Shown in pieces: positions 17,070-25,695 of a stretch of 32,453 bases of DNA. The notes under the pieces were generated by a model. That model worked only from the letters and a program-made list of their open reading frames with translations, did not search any database and was not told the origin of the DNA. The position numbers and the translations under genes were made by a program. Source of the DNA: Flavobacterium sp. (GTDB lineage Bacteria > Bacteroidota > Bacteroidia > Flavobacteriales > Flavobacteriaceae); the NCBI RefSeq assembly GCF_029945805.1, contig NZ_JAQSDH010000015.1:1-32453 (forward strand), read 5' to 3'. Numbering within the stretch: position 1 is the stretch's first letter; every line of letters begins with the position of its first letter.

Positions 17070-18971
17070 ATGGAAAAAAAGAAATTTGATTTTAATACAA
17101 TTATTGGTTTTGGATTGATATTCGTTATCATCGTGTGGATGAGTTATAACAGTCAAGCTGATGAGGTGAAGGAACAAGCAAAAGCCAAACAAGCAAAAGT
17201 AGAAGAAGCTAAAACGACTGCGGCCAGTGCAAAAGAGATTGCCCCCATAGTAACGGCAGCGGACTCTACGGTACTAGATTCGGTTAAAATAAAGCAGTTA
17301 ACAGGAACTCTTGGCAGTTTTGCTTACTCTGCTACTTTGCCTTCTGCAAAAGAGAATTTCACCACACTCGAAAATGAGTTTATCAAACTAAAAGTAGCTA
17401 ATAAAGGGGGTCAGGTATCTGAAGTAATTTTGAAAAATTATGAAAGATTCAAAAAAAATTCAGGACAGTTAGTCGAGTTGATTAAAAATAATAATGCCAG
17501 TTTTAATCTTGAATTACAAACTAAAGATAACAGAGTTTTAAATACCAAAAATTTATATTTTGAGCCAACTTTAACAAAAGTAGGACCTAATCAAGTGCTT
17601 TCTATGAAATTGAAAGCGGGAGCGAATGAGTATTTGGAATATAAGTACGTTTTGGCTCCCAAAGAATATTTAGTTGATTTTGACATTCACTCGCAAGGAT
17701 TAAACACAGTTTTAAATACTACAAAACCGATTGACCTGCAATGGGATTTAAAAACATATCGCAACGAAAGAAGTATTTCATATGAAAATCGTTATGCCGA
17801 GATTTATTTCGAACATAATGATGGAAAAATCGATTACGTCGGACAAGGAACCGACAAGGAAGAAAACCCGGAAAAAATTAGTTTTATCGCTTACAAGCAA
17901 CACTTCTTTTCTAGTATATTATTGACTAAAACGCCACTTGTAACTGCAAAATTGCATTCACATAATTTAGTTATTGACGAAAAGAAAGATACAATCTTTA
18001 CAAAACAATACAAAGTCATAGCACCCTTAGCTTTTACAAATGGGGAACTCGATTATAAAATGAACTGGTATTATGGTCCAACGGATTATAAAACATTAAA
18101 AAAATATGATCGAAATCTCGAGAAAATCGTTCCGCTTGGATGGGGAATTTTTGGATGGATAAATATGTTTATTTTCATTCCGTTATTTGGATTTTTGAGT
18201 TCCTATATGGGATTTGGAATTGCCATTATAGTATTTACTATTCTGATAAAAATTGCGATGTCGCCTATTACGTTTAAGTCGTTCTTGTCGCAAGCGAAGA
18301 TGAAAGTATTGCGTCCTGAGATTACAGAAATTGGAGAAAAATTTTCTAAAGATCCAATGAAAAAACAACAAGAAACAATGAAGTTATACAATAAAGCTGG
18401 AGTGAATCCGATGGCTGGTTGTATTCCAGCTTTGATTCAGCTTCCATTTATGTATGCCTCGTTTCAGTTTTTCCCTTCAGCTTTTGAGTTAAGACAAAAA
18501 GGATTTCTTTGGGCAGACGATTTATCTTCATTTGACCAAATCGCAAAATTACCGTTCCATATTCCTTTATACGGAGATCATATCAGCTTGTTCCCAATTT
18601 TGGCCGCAATTGCAATTTTCTTCTATATGAAAATGACTTCAGGCGACCAAGCAATGGCACAACCACAACAAGAAGGGATGCCTGATATGGCTAAGATTAT
18701 GAAAATCATGATTTATGTTTCTCCTGTTATGATGTTGATTTTCTTTAATAGTTATGGTTCGGGATTGAGTTTGTATAACTTTATTTCCAACTTGATTACC
18801 ATCGGAATTATGTTGGTTATCAAAAGATATTTTATCAATAGCGATAAGATTCATGCCCAAATTGAAGTGAATAAAACGAAGCCAAAAACGGAGAGTAAGT
18901 TCCAGAAGAAAATGAGAGAAATGATGGAAGAGTCTGAGAAACAAAAACAACTTCAAAAGAAAAAGAAATAA
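17070..18971 (+). CDS. yidC: Membrane protein insertase YidC
   Basis: YidC inserts and folds inner-membrane proteins, alone or with the Sec translocon. The 633-residue protein has an N-terminal membrane helix (IIGFGLIFVIIVWMSY, about 10-26), a charged linker, and a large periplasmic beta domain to about residue 345. The Oxa1/YidC core follows, with helices near 365-395, 450-470, 505-520, 545-560 and 566-585. The hydrophilic-groove loop MSPITFKSFLSQAKMKVLRP and the AGVNPMAGCIPALIQLPFMY motif are typical. The Lys/Glu/Met-rich cytoplasmic tail (residues 590-633) is typical of forms that contact ribosomes. It lies 26 bases after pyrG and is followed by a terminator. Confidence 0.96.
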   Translation: MEKKKFDFNTIIGFGLIFVIIVWMSYNSQADEVKEQAKAKQAKVEEAKTTAASAKEIAPIVTAADSTVLDSVKIKQLTGTLGSFAYSATLPSAKENFTTLENEFIKLKVANKGGQVSEVILKNYERFKKNSGQLVELIKNNNASFNLELQTKDNRVLNTKNLYFEPTLTKVGPNQVLSMKLKAGANEYLEYKYVLAPKEYLVDFDIHSQGLNTVLNTTKPIDLQWDLKTYRNERSISYENRYAEIYFEHNDGKIDYVGQGTDKEENPEKISFIAYKQHFFSSILLTKTPLVTAKLHSHNLVIDEKKDTIFTKQYKVIAPLAFTNGELDYKMNWYYGPTDYKTLKKYDRNLEKIVPLGWGIFGWINMFIFIPLFGFLSSYMGFGIAIIVFTILIKIAMSPITFKSFLSQAKMKVLRPEITEIGEKFSKDPMKKQQETMKLYNKAGVNPMAGCIPALIQLPFMYASFQFFPSAFELRQKGFLWADDLSSFDQIAKLPFHIPLYGDHISLFPILAAIAIFFYMKMTSGDQAMAQPQQEGMPDMAKIMKIMIYVSPVMMLIFFNSYGSGLSLYNFISNLITIGIMLVIKRYFINSDKIHAQIEVNKTKPKTESKFQKKMREMMEESEKQKQLQKKKK

Positions 18972-18991
18972 TATTTCAAAACTACATTTTC

Positions 18992-19032
18992 AAAACTCTG
19001 TTTAAAAACATATCTTTAAACAGAGTTTTTTA
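18992..19032 (+). terminator. Rho-independent terminator between yidC and proC
   Basis: AAAACTCTGTTTAAA (18992-19006) is a perfect complement of TTTAAACAGAGTTTT (19015-19029), with an eight-base loop and a short T tail. It separates the pyrG-yidC unit from proC, which starts 13 bases further on. Confidence 0.85.
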
Positions 19033-19044
19033 ATTTTAAGTACT

Positions 19045-19845
19045 ATGAAAGTTTTAATTATAGGCTACGGCAATATGGGTAAAACCTATGCCAATAGCTT
19101 TATTGCTTCGCGATTTATCAAGCCGGAAGATATCTTTGTATTGGTTAGAAATACTATTTTTCCAACGATTAATAACGGTATTCCAGAAGTTAATTTTTCA
19201 CATTTGTCCACTGAAAGAATAAGCGATTTTGATATTGTGATTTTAGCTGTTAAGCCTCAGGATTTTTCAGTTTTAGCACAATCCATAAAGCCTTATCTGA
19301 AAGACAGTCAAATTATATTTTCGGTCATGGCCGGAATAACTTTGGCTAAATTAGAAGCAGAGCTTTCTTGTTCTAAAGTTGTGCGTTCAATGCCTAATAT
19401 TCCGACTCAAATCGGAATGGGAATGACCGTTTTTACGGCATCAGCAAATGTGGACCGAAAGGAATTGTTCATCATTCAGAATCTTATTAATACTACTGGA
19501 AAATCAGTATATGTTGAAAACGAAAAACTAATTGATGCTGCAACAGCCATCTCGGGAAGCGGACCAGCTTATGTATTTTATTTTATGCAATCAATGACTA
19601 AAGCTGCAGTAGATTTAGGCTTCAACGAATCAGAAGCAGAATTGTTGGTCAATCAAACGTTTATGGGATCGATTGCCATTCAAAATAGTTATTCGTTATC
19701 TAATGAAGAATGGATTGCTAAAGTGGCTTCTAAAGGCGGCACCACTGAAAGCGCATTGCGGGTTTTTGAAAAGCGATTGTTAGAAGAGACGATTATTCAC
19801 GCTGTAATAGCTGCCAATGATAGGGCTGTCGAGTTAGGATCATAA
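19045..19845 (+). CDS. proC: Pyrroline-5-carboxylate reductase
   Basis: ProC makes proline from pyrroline-5-carboxylate with NAD(P)H in the cytoplasm. The 266 residues match the family length. The N-terminal Rossmann domain has VLIIGYGNMGKTYA and DIVILAVKPQDFSVL. The middle shows VVRSMPNIPTQIGMGMTVF, and the C-terminal dimer domain has AISGSGPAYVFYFMQSMTKA and the signature ASKGGTTESALRVFE. The start follows the yidC terminator so closely that its own promoter must overlap the terminator, or else some read-through occurs. Confidence 0.96.
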   Translation: MKVLIIGYGNMGKTYANSFIASRFIKPEDIFVLVRNTIFPTINNGIPEVNFSHLSTERISDFDIVILAVKPQDFSVLAQSIKPYLKDSQIIFSVMAGITLAKLEAELSCSKVVRSMPNIPTQIGMGMTVFTASANVDRKELFIIQNLINTTGKSVYVENEKLIDAATAISGSGPAYVFYFMQSMTKAAVDLGFNESEAELLVNQTFMGSIAIQNSYSLSNEEWIAKVASKGGTTESALRVFEKRLLEETIIHAVIAANDRAVELGS

Positions 19846-19848
19846 AAA

Positions 19849-19873
19849 AAGCGCAACCTTTAAGGCTGCGCTT
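19849..19873. terminator. Bidirectional terminator between proC and the fasciclin gene
   Basis: AAGCGCAACC pairs with GGCTGCGCTT (one mismatch) around a TTTAA loop; an A run precedes and a pyrimidine run follows. It lies just after the proC stop and 24 bases from the stop of the convergent fasciclin gene, so it can serve both. Confidence 0.75.
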
Positions 19874-19896
19874 CTTCTCTTTCATAGCAATTACGT

Positions 19897-20817
19897 TTAT
19901 ATAGCAGGTAGTAGTACTTGGCTTACAGCATGCACAACTCCGTTAGAACATTGTACATCAGTTAAAACGATATTAGTTTGTCTGTTTGCCTCGTCGGTAA
20001 TTACTGTACCAGCAATAGTGAAAGTTCCAGTTTCCAATGTGGTGATTGGAGTAGTAGGGATAGCGTTTGATAAAACATTCGCTCCTCCAACAACATGATA
20101 CGTCAATACTGCAGTTTTCTGAGCAGAAGTTAAGCCAGTATATAATGCTAGAGTAGCAGTGTCAAAGGCTGAATTTAATGGTGCGAAAACTGTGAACGGA
20201 GAACTCGCTGTTCCATTTAATGTTGTAACTAAATTTTGAGCAGTTAATAAAGAAGCTAGTGTACTAAAGTTTGGATTTGCTACAGCATGTGTTACAACTG
20301 TTGGTAGTGTAATTACTTTATCAACAACATGTACAACACCGTTAGAAGCTACTACATTTGCTCCACCAGTTACAACTGTTGAAATACCATTAAACTTAAC
20401 ATTAGGTGTAGTTTGTATAAATAAACTCAAAGTATTAGTGCTTGAAGCGGCTCCTTTTGCTAAAGTTTTAGCATACGAGTTATTAGTCAAGTCTGAAGAT
20501 AAAATTTTACCAACTAATACATGATTCAACAATATTTCTTTTAAAGCAGGTATGCCACTTTGTGGTAAAGCGTCAATTGCTTCACTTGTAAATCCCGCAT
20601 CAATAAATGCTTGATTTGTTGGAGCTAAAACAGTGTAGTTACCAGTTTTAAGCGTGTTGTAAAGATCTGCTTTTTTTAATGCCTTAACTAATAATGTTAA
20701 ATCTGCATTTTTTGATGCAATTCCAGATATGGAATTGTCTGTGCTGTCATCGCTGCTACATGAAAATGTAACTAAGGCAATTAATGTAATCCCAATAATT
20801 GTTTTTAAATTTTTCAT
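19897..20817 (-). CDS. Lipoprotein with two fasciclin (FAS1) domains
   Basis: The 306-residue protein has a lipoprotein signal with lipobox LVTFSC, lipidated Cys20, followed by SSDDSTDN. Two FAS1 domains follow at about 33-170 and 172-305. Each shows the H1 and H2 blocks: YTVLAPTNQAFIDAGF and NGVVHVVDKVITLP in the first, FTVFAPLNSAFDTA and NGVVHAVSQVLLP in the second. FAS1 domains mediate cell-surface adhesion, and in flavobacteria such genes often lie with light- or stress-response genes. The SDD after the cysteine suggests outer membrane or surface anchoring. Four copies of a 13-bp motif lie upstream. Confidence 0.94.
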   Translation of the reverse strand: MKNLKTIIGITLIALVTFSCSSDDSTDNSISGIASKNADLTLLVKALKKADLYNTLKTGNYTVLAPTNQAFIDAGFTSEAIDALPQSGIPALKEILLNHVLVGKILSSDLTNNSYAKTLAKGAASSTNTLSLFIQTTPNVKFNGISTVVTGGANVVASNGVVHVVDKVITLPTVVTHAVANPNFSTLASLLTAQNLVTTLNGTASSPFTVFAPLNSAFDTATLALYTGLTSAQKTAVLTYHVVGGANVLSNAIPTTPITTLETGTFTIAGTVITDEANRQTNIVLTDVQCSNGVVHAVSQVLLPAI

Positions 20818-21107
20818 TGTTTTTGTTTTAAAGTTTTTGTAAAAGTAAATAATTTTTGTTTAACTAAAATTAAAAAAAGTTAAACAAAATCATTTTTATT
20901 AAATATTTAACAGTTTTGTTTAACTTATAACTATCTAGTTTATAAGTAGTTATTAATAAAAATGCCATTTTTTTTTAAATTGAAAGTAAAACAGTTAAAC
21001 AAAAAACAAGTGAATATGTTAATAAAATGATAACGTAATTCATGGTATAATAGATTGGTATACCATATTCAATTTTACAAGTTTATTATTGAAGGTACCT
21101 ATTTGGC
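20818..21107. other. Gene-free interval upstream of the fasciclin lipoprotein gene
   Basis: Very AT-rich and with no credible gene. It holds four copies of the GTTTAAC-type motif, an inverted repeat ATAACTA...TAGTTAT near 20926-20954, and a hairpin ATGGTATA/TATACCAT at 21042-21066 that includes the palindrome GGTATACC. The terminator of the next gene follows. Confidence 0.6.
20853..21005. promoter_or_regulatory. Four-copy 13-bp motif array, candidate operator
   Basis: Copies: TTTTTGTTTAACT (20853-20865), its inverse AGTTAAACAAAAT (20878-20890), GTTTTGTTTAACT (20913-20925), and the inverse AGTTAAACAAAAA (20993-21005). Copies 1 and 2 form a head-to-head pair with a 12-base spacer, and the nearest lies 35 bases upstream of the fasciclin ATG. 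The arrangement fits a dimeric regulator binding near the promoter. A MerR-type protein such as the B12/light sensors is one possibility, but this is a guess. Confidence 0.5.
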
Positions 21108-21141
21108 AAAAAAAAAGAGCTTCTCATTGAGAAGCTCTTTT
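21108..21141 (-). terminator. Terminator of the second fasciclin gene
   Basis: GAGAAGCTCTTTT (21129-21141) pairs perfectly with AAAAGAGCTTCTC (21113-21125) around a three-base loop. On the minus strand it ends in a run of T (A run at 21108-21116 on the plus strand), 19 bases after the stop codon. Confidence 0.88.
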
Positions 21142-21159
21142 AAATACTATTTTATTGTT

Positions 21160-21687
21160 TTAGCTACCGCCTCCTGGAAGTAAAACTGCATCAATTGGAT
21201 GAATAACTCCATTAGTACATTCAACATCGAAAGCGGTAATGTATGCAGTTCCAGCGTTAGCATCGGTAATAGTTACTTCACCTGTTTCAGCTGCAATATT
21301 TACTGTGAAGGTCTGACCTTGCAAAGTTGTTACGCTTTGTCCGTCTGACAATGCACCAGATAAAACTTTCGAAGTTACTACATGATATTTTAAAACAGTT
21401 GCTAATAATCCTGGGTTTGCAGTATTAAATTCTTCAACTGTTAGTCCACCAAGAACAGCATCAAAAGCATCATTATTTGGAGCAAATAAAGTGTAACTTC
21501 CTGCATCTTCAAAAGTTGGTGTTAATCCTGTGATGTCTAAAGCTTCTTTAAGGCTACTGAATTCAGGACTTATTTCGATGATTTTAGCAATAGAAACAGT
21601 ACCATAATCTTTTGCTTCATCTTTACTACAAGATACTGCAGAAAAAACTAATGCTACTAATGCAATGCTTTTAATAAAATTTTTCAT
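21160..21687 (-). CDS. Single-domain fasciclin (FAS1) lipoprotein
   Basis: I place the start at ATG 21687 (MKNFIKSIALVALVFSAVSC), giving 175 residues with lipobox Cys20. An upstream in-frame ATG at 21714 would add nine residues before the signal peptide and lies over the promoter -7 box. One FAS1 domain fills about 30-172: SYTLFAPNNDAFDAVLGGLT, LKYHVVTSKVLSGALSDGQS and NGVIHPIDAVLLPGG. It is likely attached to the outer or inner membrane through its lipid. It is a paralogue of the two-domain fasciclin protein about 340 bases away, on the same strand. Each has its own promoter region and terminator, so they are separate units. Confidence 0.93.
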   Translation of the reverse strand: MKNFIKSIALVALVFSAVSCSKDEAKDYGTVSIAKIIEISPEFSSLKEALDITGLTPTFEDAGSYTLFAPNNDAFDAVLGGLTVEEFNTANPGLLATVLKYHVVTSKVLSGALSDGQSVTTLQGQTFTVNIAAETGEVTITDANAGTAYITAFDVECTNGVIHPIDAVLLPGGGS

Positions 21688-21711
21688 ATTGGTTTGAGTT
21701 TTAAATTTTCT

Positions 21712-21742
21712 CAAATATAAAAAGAATAATTTAATTTCCCAA
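21712..21742 (-). promoter_or_regulatory. Full Bacteroidetes promoter of the second fasciclin gene
   Basis: On the minus strand TTG (21742-21740) is followed by a 20-base spacer and TATATTTG (21719-21712), matching the -33 TTG / -7 TAnnTTTG consensus with the preferred spacing. The -7 box ends 24 bases before the ATG at 21687. This is the best promoter match in the window and supports the chosen start. Confidence 0.72.
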
Positions 21743-21831
21743 TATTATCTTAAAACAAAATATTTTAGTAAATATTTAATGCGCTTAGTAATACTAAATA
21801 TTTATAATTTTCGTTATCCCTAAATTAAGTC

Positions 21832-21839
21832 TAATTTTG
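21832..21839 (+). promoter_or_regulatory. Bacteroidetes -7 box of the MORN-repeat gene
   Basis: TAATTTTG fits TAnnTTTG and ends 18 bases before ATG 21858. It overlaps the TTG at 21837 that would otherwise be a possible start, which argues for the ATG. Confidence 0.5.
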
Positions 21840-21857
21840 AAAAAAAATAATATTAAA

Positions 21858-22640
21858 ATGAAATACATTTTTGCAAGCTTTTTAATGACAATCTCAGTTT
21901 TTGCACAAGAAATCAATAAATTCGATGGAGATAACAAGAAGCAAGGAATGTGGAAAGGAGTCTATGAAGAATCAAAACGTCCCAGATATGAGGGTACCTT
22001 CGACCATGGGAAAGAAAAAGGTATTTTTAAGTTCTTTGATGATACAAAGGCAGGAACCGTCATAGCCACGCGAGAGTTTACTGCAAAAGATAATTCATGT
22101 TACACGATTTTTTATAATCAGAATAAGAATAAAGTTAGCGAAGGGAAAGTTGTTAATAAGCAATTTGAAGGAGATTGGAAATATTATCATGAAGATTTGT
22201 CAAGTGTAATGACCTTGGAACACTACGTCAAAGGAAAGCTCACCGGAATTAGGAAAGTTTTCTATAAGAGCGGCGAGATAGCGGAAGAAGCAACTTATAA
22301 AGAGGGCCTCAAAAACGGAATTTATAAAAGTTACGCCGAAAATGGATTTGTACTGGAAGAATCGTATTTTAAAAATAATCTGAATGATGGCCCAGCAATA
22401 TACCGAAGTCCAACTAACGAAATTACAAGCCAAGGTCAATATAAAGAGGGAAAAAAAGTGGGAATGTGGAAGGTCTTGATAAAAGGAAAAATGAAGGATG
22501 TCAATATGAATTATCAGAATAAAAACTTCAATCGGCCTAAAATGCCAAAACAATCTGACGTAAAAGTTGAAGTAAAATCGGAAGAGAAAATCAATAATGA
22601 TAATCTCGAAGAGGAAATCAAAAAGAAGATGGGTAGATAA
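21858..22640 (+). CDS. Secreted YwqK/MORN-repeat protein
   Basis: The protein has 260 residues from ATG 21858 (MKYIFASFLMTISVFAQE); the first 17 or so form a signal peptide. The mature part is built of beta-hairpin repeats of the MORN/YwqK type: GTFDHGKEKGIFKFF, EGKVVNKQFEGDWKYY, YVKGKLTGIRKVFYKSGEI, ATYKEGLKNGIYKSYAENG and GQYKEGKKVGMWKVLI. Databases often label such proteins antitoxin components of the YwqJK kind, but no toxin gene is next to it, and in Bacteroidetes they are common secreted proteins of unknown role. The C-terminus is charged (KVEVKSEEKINN). It is transcribed alone ahead of mnmA. Confidence 0.88.
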   Translation: MKYIFASFLMTISVFAQEINKFDGDNKKQGMWKGVYEESKRPRYEGTFDHGKEKGIFKFFDDTKAGTVIATREFTAKDNSCYTIFYNQNKNKVSEGKVVNKQFEGDWKYYHEDLSSVMTLEHYVKGKLTGIRKVFYKSGEIAEEATYKEGLKNGIYKSYAENGFVLEESYFKNNLNDGPAIYRSPTNEITSQGQYKEGKKVGMWKVLIKGKMKDVNMNYQNKNFNRPKMPKQSDVKVEVKSEEKINNDNLEEEIKKKMGR

Positions 22641-22707
22641 ATAAGTTTTGTTTACTACCAAATTGTTTTAACTGATAGTACAATATAGAATTTTATAGAA
22701 TTTGCGG

Positions 22708-22715
22708 TAACTTTG
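22708..22715 (+). promoter_or_regulatory. Bacteroidetes -7 box of mnmA
   Basis: TAACTTTG fits TAnnTTTG and ends 18 bases before ATG 22734. It sits in the loop of a small GCGG/CCGC inverted repeat (22704-22719). A second match, TATTTTTG at 22721-22728, ends five bases before the ATG and would give a nearly leaderless mRNA. Confidence 0.45.
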
Positions 22716-22733
22716 CCGCATATTTTTGTTATA

Positions 22734-23921
22734 ATGAAACGAGTTGTTGTTGGACTTTCTGGAGGTGTTGATTCGAGTGTTGCTGCTTATCTTTTAAAAG
22801 AACAAGGCTACGAGGTCATTGGTCTTTTTATGAAAAATTGGCACGATGATTCGGTGACCATTTCCAACGAATGTCCATGGCTTGAAGATAGTAATGATGC
22901 CCTTCTTGTCGCTGAAAAACTCGGAATCCCGTTCCAAACGGTTGATTTAAGTGAACAATACAAAGATAAAATTGTGGACTATATGTTCAAGGAGTATGAA
23001 CAAGGACGTACTCCAAATCCCGACGTATTGTGTAATCGCGAAATAAAGTTTGATGTTTTTATGAAAATTGCATTATCGCTTGGCGCCGATTATGTGGCAA
23101 CCGGTCACTATTGTAGAAAAGGCGAAATTGAAGTTGGCGGATTACCCGTTTATCAATTATTAGCTGGAAAAGACGATAACAAAGACCAATCGTATTTCTT
23201 ATGTCAATTATCACAACAACAATTGGCAAAATCATTATTTCCAATAGGAGAATTAACCAAACCAGAAGTTCGAGAGATAGCAATGCAATTGGATTTGGTA
23301 ACAGCCGAAAAGAAGGATTCACAAGGTTTGTGCTTCATTGGGAAAGTGCGTTTACCCGAATTCTTGCAACAGCAATTACAAGCCAAAGAAGGTTTAATCT
23401 ATGAAATTGATGCTAATAGTCCATTATACAATCAAGAGCAACCTATCTTTAATTCGCTAGAAGAACAGTTGGTTTTCGAATCCACTTCTATTAAATATGT
23501 TCCCGAAAACGGAAAAATTGTAGGCAAACATCAAGGGGCTCATTATTTTACCATCGGACAACGAAAAGGATTGAATGTTGGCGGAACAAAAGAAGCGCTT
23601 TTTATTATCGCAACAGATGTAAAATCGAATTCAATTTTTACGGGTCAAGGTGTCAGTCATCCGGGTTTATTCAAGAAAGCATTGCGTGTCCAACCTTCAG
23701 AAGTTCATTGGGTTCGCGAAGATTTAGCTTTAAAAAATGGAGAAACTATGCAAGTCATGGCGCGTATACGTTACCGTCAGCCTTTAGAAAGAGCTACTTT
23801 GTATCAGTTTGAAAGCGGTTTGTATGTTTCTTTTGAAAATCCGCAATCCGCAATCACCGAAGGGCAATTCGTGGCATGGAATATTGATGACGAATTAGTT
23901 GGTTCAGGAGTAATTTCATAA
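22734..23921 (+). CDS. mnmA: tRNA 2-thiouridylase MnmA
   Basis: MnmA adds sulfur to uridine 34 of tRNAs for Lys, Glu and Gln, using ATP and persulfide sulfur. I chose ATG 22734 ([20 protein letters not shown]), since the PP-loop normally begins within ten residues of the start; the upstream ATG at 22713 lies inside the promoter region. The 395-residue protein has the catalytic pair Cys100 ([13 protein letters not shown]) and Cys200 ([11 protein letters not shown]), [13 protein letters not shown], and the C-terminal barrel with [10 protein letters not shown] and [11 protein letters not shown]. The 106 bases after it hold no gene and no clear terminator. Confidence 0.96.
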   Translation: MKRVVVGLSGGVDSSVAAYLLKEQGYEVIGLFMKNWHDDSVTISNECPWLEDSNDALLVAEKLGIPFQTVDLSEQYKDKIVDYMFKEYEQGRTPNPDVLCNREIKFDVFMKIALSLGADYVATGHYCRKGEIEVGGLPVYQLLAGKDDNKDQSYFLCQLSQQQLAKSLFPIGELTKPEVREIAMQLDLVTAEKKDSQGLCFIGKVRLPEFLQQQLQAKEGLIYEIDANSPLYNQEQPIFNSLEEQLVFESTSIKYVPENGKIVGKHQGAHYFTIGQRKGLNVGGTKEALFIIATDVKSNSIFTGQGVSHPGLFKKALRVQPSEVHWVREDLALKNGETMQVMARIRYRQPLERATLYQFESGLYVSFENPQSAITEGQFVAWNIDDELVGSGVIS

Positions 23922-24027
23922 ATTAGCATATCGGAAACGAATAAATGCTATGAAATCAAGGATTACTGTGTCGCTTCGCCTTTAAGACTCGAGTCACAAC
24001 CACCATTTAAAAAAAAATCGTTCAAAC

Positions 24028-25674
24028 ATGAGTAAAAAATTGTTTATTATCTCGCTTCTCCTAATAAGTTTTTTCGGATATTCTCAGGAAGATGCTTGGG
24101 TATATTTTACAAATAAACCTGAATCTCAATACTATTTCGATAATCCTTTACAAATGCTTTCGCAGCGTTCATTAGACAGAAGAACAATTCAAAATATCGT
24201 TATTGATCTAAAAGATGTTCCAATTCACCAACCTTATGTTGATCAAATTAGTGCATCAAATGGAATTGAAGTCAAGGCAAAATCAAAGTGGTTCAATGCG
24301 GTTCATGTTCGAGGAAGTATAGCCGATATTCAGAATTTGTCATCGCTTTCGTTTGTGGACCATCTCCAATTTGCTAACAGAAATTTAAATGGATCCAACA
24401 AAATTAAAACTAGTAAAATTACTAATAATTCTAAATCTGCTGCGCTTCACAAAGGCAGTAAAATAGCAGAAACCAATAGTGCTTTTCTTTACGGAAATTC
24501 AGCAAATCAAGTTAATATGCTCCATGTTGACTATCTTCATAACCAAAATTATACCGGTTCTGGAAAAATAATTGCCGTAATGGATGCTGGATTTCCAAAT
24601 GTAAATGTAGTAGCACCTTTTCAACGATTAAGGGATAATAATCAAATTTTAGGCGGCTATAATTTTGTTAACAGAAATGATAATTTTTATACTGGAAATT
24701 CTCACGGTACATTGGTGCTATCGACCATGGGCGGTTACGTTGAAAATGAGTTGGTAGGAACTGCTCCTGACGCAAATTATTATTTATTTATTACAGAAGA
24801 TGCAGCTACTGAAAATCCAGTTGAGGAAAGTAATTGGGTGGAAGCAGCCGAAGTGGCTGATTCACTTGGGGTTGATATCATTACTACGTCGTTGGGCTAT
24901 TCTGATTATGATAATCCAAATTACAGTTATACTTATGCTGATATGAATGGAACTACTTCCTTTATATCAAGAGGTGCTGACATTGCTTTTAGTCGCGGAA
25001 TGATTTGCGTTGTGAGTGCAGGGAATTCAGGATCAACTGTAAATCCAAATATTAGCGTTCCGGCTGATGCATATACTGTTTTATCCGTCGGAGCCGTTAA
25101 ATCTGATGGGGTTTATGCGACTTTTAGCTCAATTGGACCCTCATTTGACGGACGAGTTAAGCCCGACGTTATGGCGCAGGGTCAAAATTCAGTGCTTTCA
25201 AATGCATCGGGTACAATTACAACAGCTAGTGGAACGTCATTTTCAGGACCAATTATGGCAGGTGCAATCGCGAGTATTTGGCAAGCTGCTCCTGGTTTAA
25301 ACAATCAGCAAATCGTTACTTTTGTGAAGGAATCAGCAGATAGATTTACGAATCCCACCAATCAATATGGATATGGAATACCTGATTTTCAACAAGCTTT
25401 AAATAATGCTTTGGTACTTTCACTAAATGATACTTCAAAAGCTAAATTTTTAGTTTATCCAAATCCAGCCAATAGCACCTTATTTGTTTCATTTCCAGAT
25501 GGTTTTGAAGAGGCGAAAGTTGTTTTTTACAATTTTTTAGGTCAGAACATTTGTGAAAAAATAATTCAGAATTCAGAGGATTCGGTATCCCTTGAAACTT
25601 TAAATTCCGGCATTTACTTTTATAAAATCGAAAGCAATTCAATTGTGCAAACTGGAAAAATCATAAAAAATTAA
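24028..25674 (+). CDS. Subtilisin-like serine protease (S8) with T9SS sorting domain
   Basis: The 548-residue protein has a signal peptide (LFIISLLLISFFGYSQ, to about 20), an N-terminal propeptide-like region to about 170, and a peptidase S8 domain. The catalytic triad is Asp186 (IIAVMDAGF), His226 (GNSHGTLV) and Ser404 (SGTSFSGPIMAG), with oxyanion Asn333 (SAGNSG). From about residue 475 comes a type A C-terminal sorting domain: FLVYPNPANSTLFVSF, VVFYNFLGQ, LNSGIYFYKIES and a final TGKIIKN. It should therefore cross the outer membrane through the type IX secretion system and be released or surface-bound after removal of the domain. The nitronate monooxygenase-like gene follows after 21 bases. 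Confidence 0.95.
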   Translation: MSKKLFIISLLLISFFGYSQEDAWVYFTNKPESQYYFDNPLQMLSQRSLDRRTIQNIVIDLKDVPIHQPYVDQISASNGIEVKAKSKWFNAVHVRGSIADIQNLSSLSFVDHLQFANRNLNGSNKIKTSKITNNSKSAALHKGSKIAETNSAFLYGNSANQVNMLHVDYLHNQNYTGSGKIIAVMDAGFPNVNVVAPFQRLRDNNQILGGYNFVNRNDNFYTGNSHGTLVLSTMGGYVENELVGTAPDANYYLFITEDAATENPVEESNWVEAAEVADSLGVDIITTSLGYSDYDNPNYSYTYADMNGTTSFISRGADIAFSRGMICVVSAGNSGSTVNPNISVPADAYTVLSVGAVKSDGVYATFSSIGPSFDGRVKPDVMAQGQNSVLSNASGTITTASGTSFSGPIMAGAIASIWQAAPGLNNQQIVTFVKESADRFTNPTNQYGYGIPDFQQALNNALVLSLNDTSKAKFLVYPNPANSTLFVSFPDGFEEAKVVFYNFLGQNICEKIIQNSEDSVSLETLNSGIYFYKIESNSIVQTGKIIKN

Positions 25675-25695
25675 AAGGCAAAATCAAAAGCTTAC

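Noticed and set aside
21858..22640. Antitoxin of a YwqJ/YwqK toxin-antitoxin pair
   Set aside because: The repeats match the YwqK/MORN type, but the protein has a signal peptide and no toxin-like gene is adjacent. The label would mislead as a functional claim.
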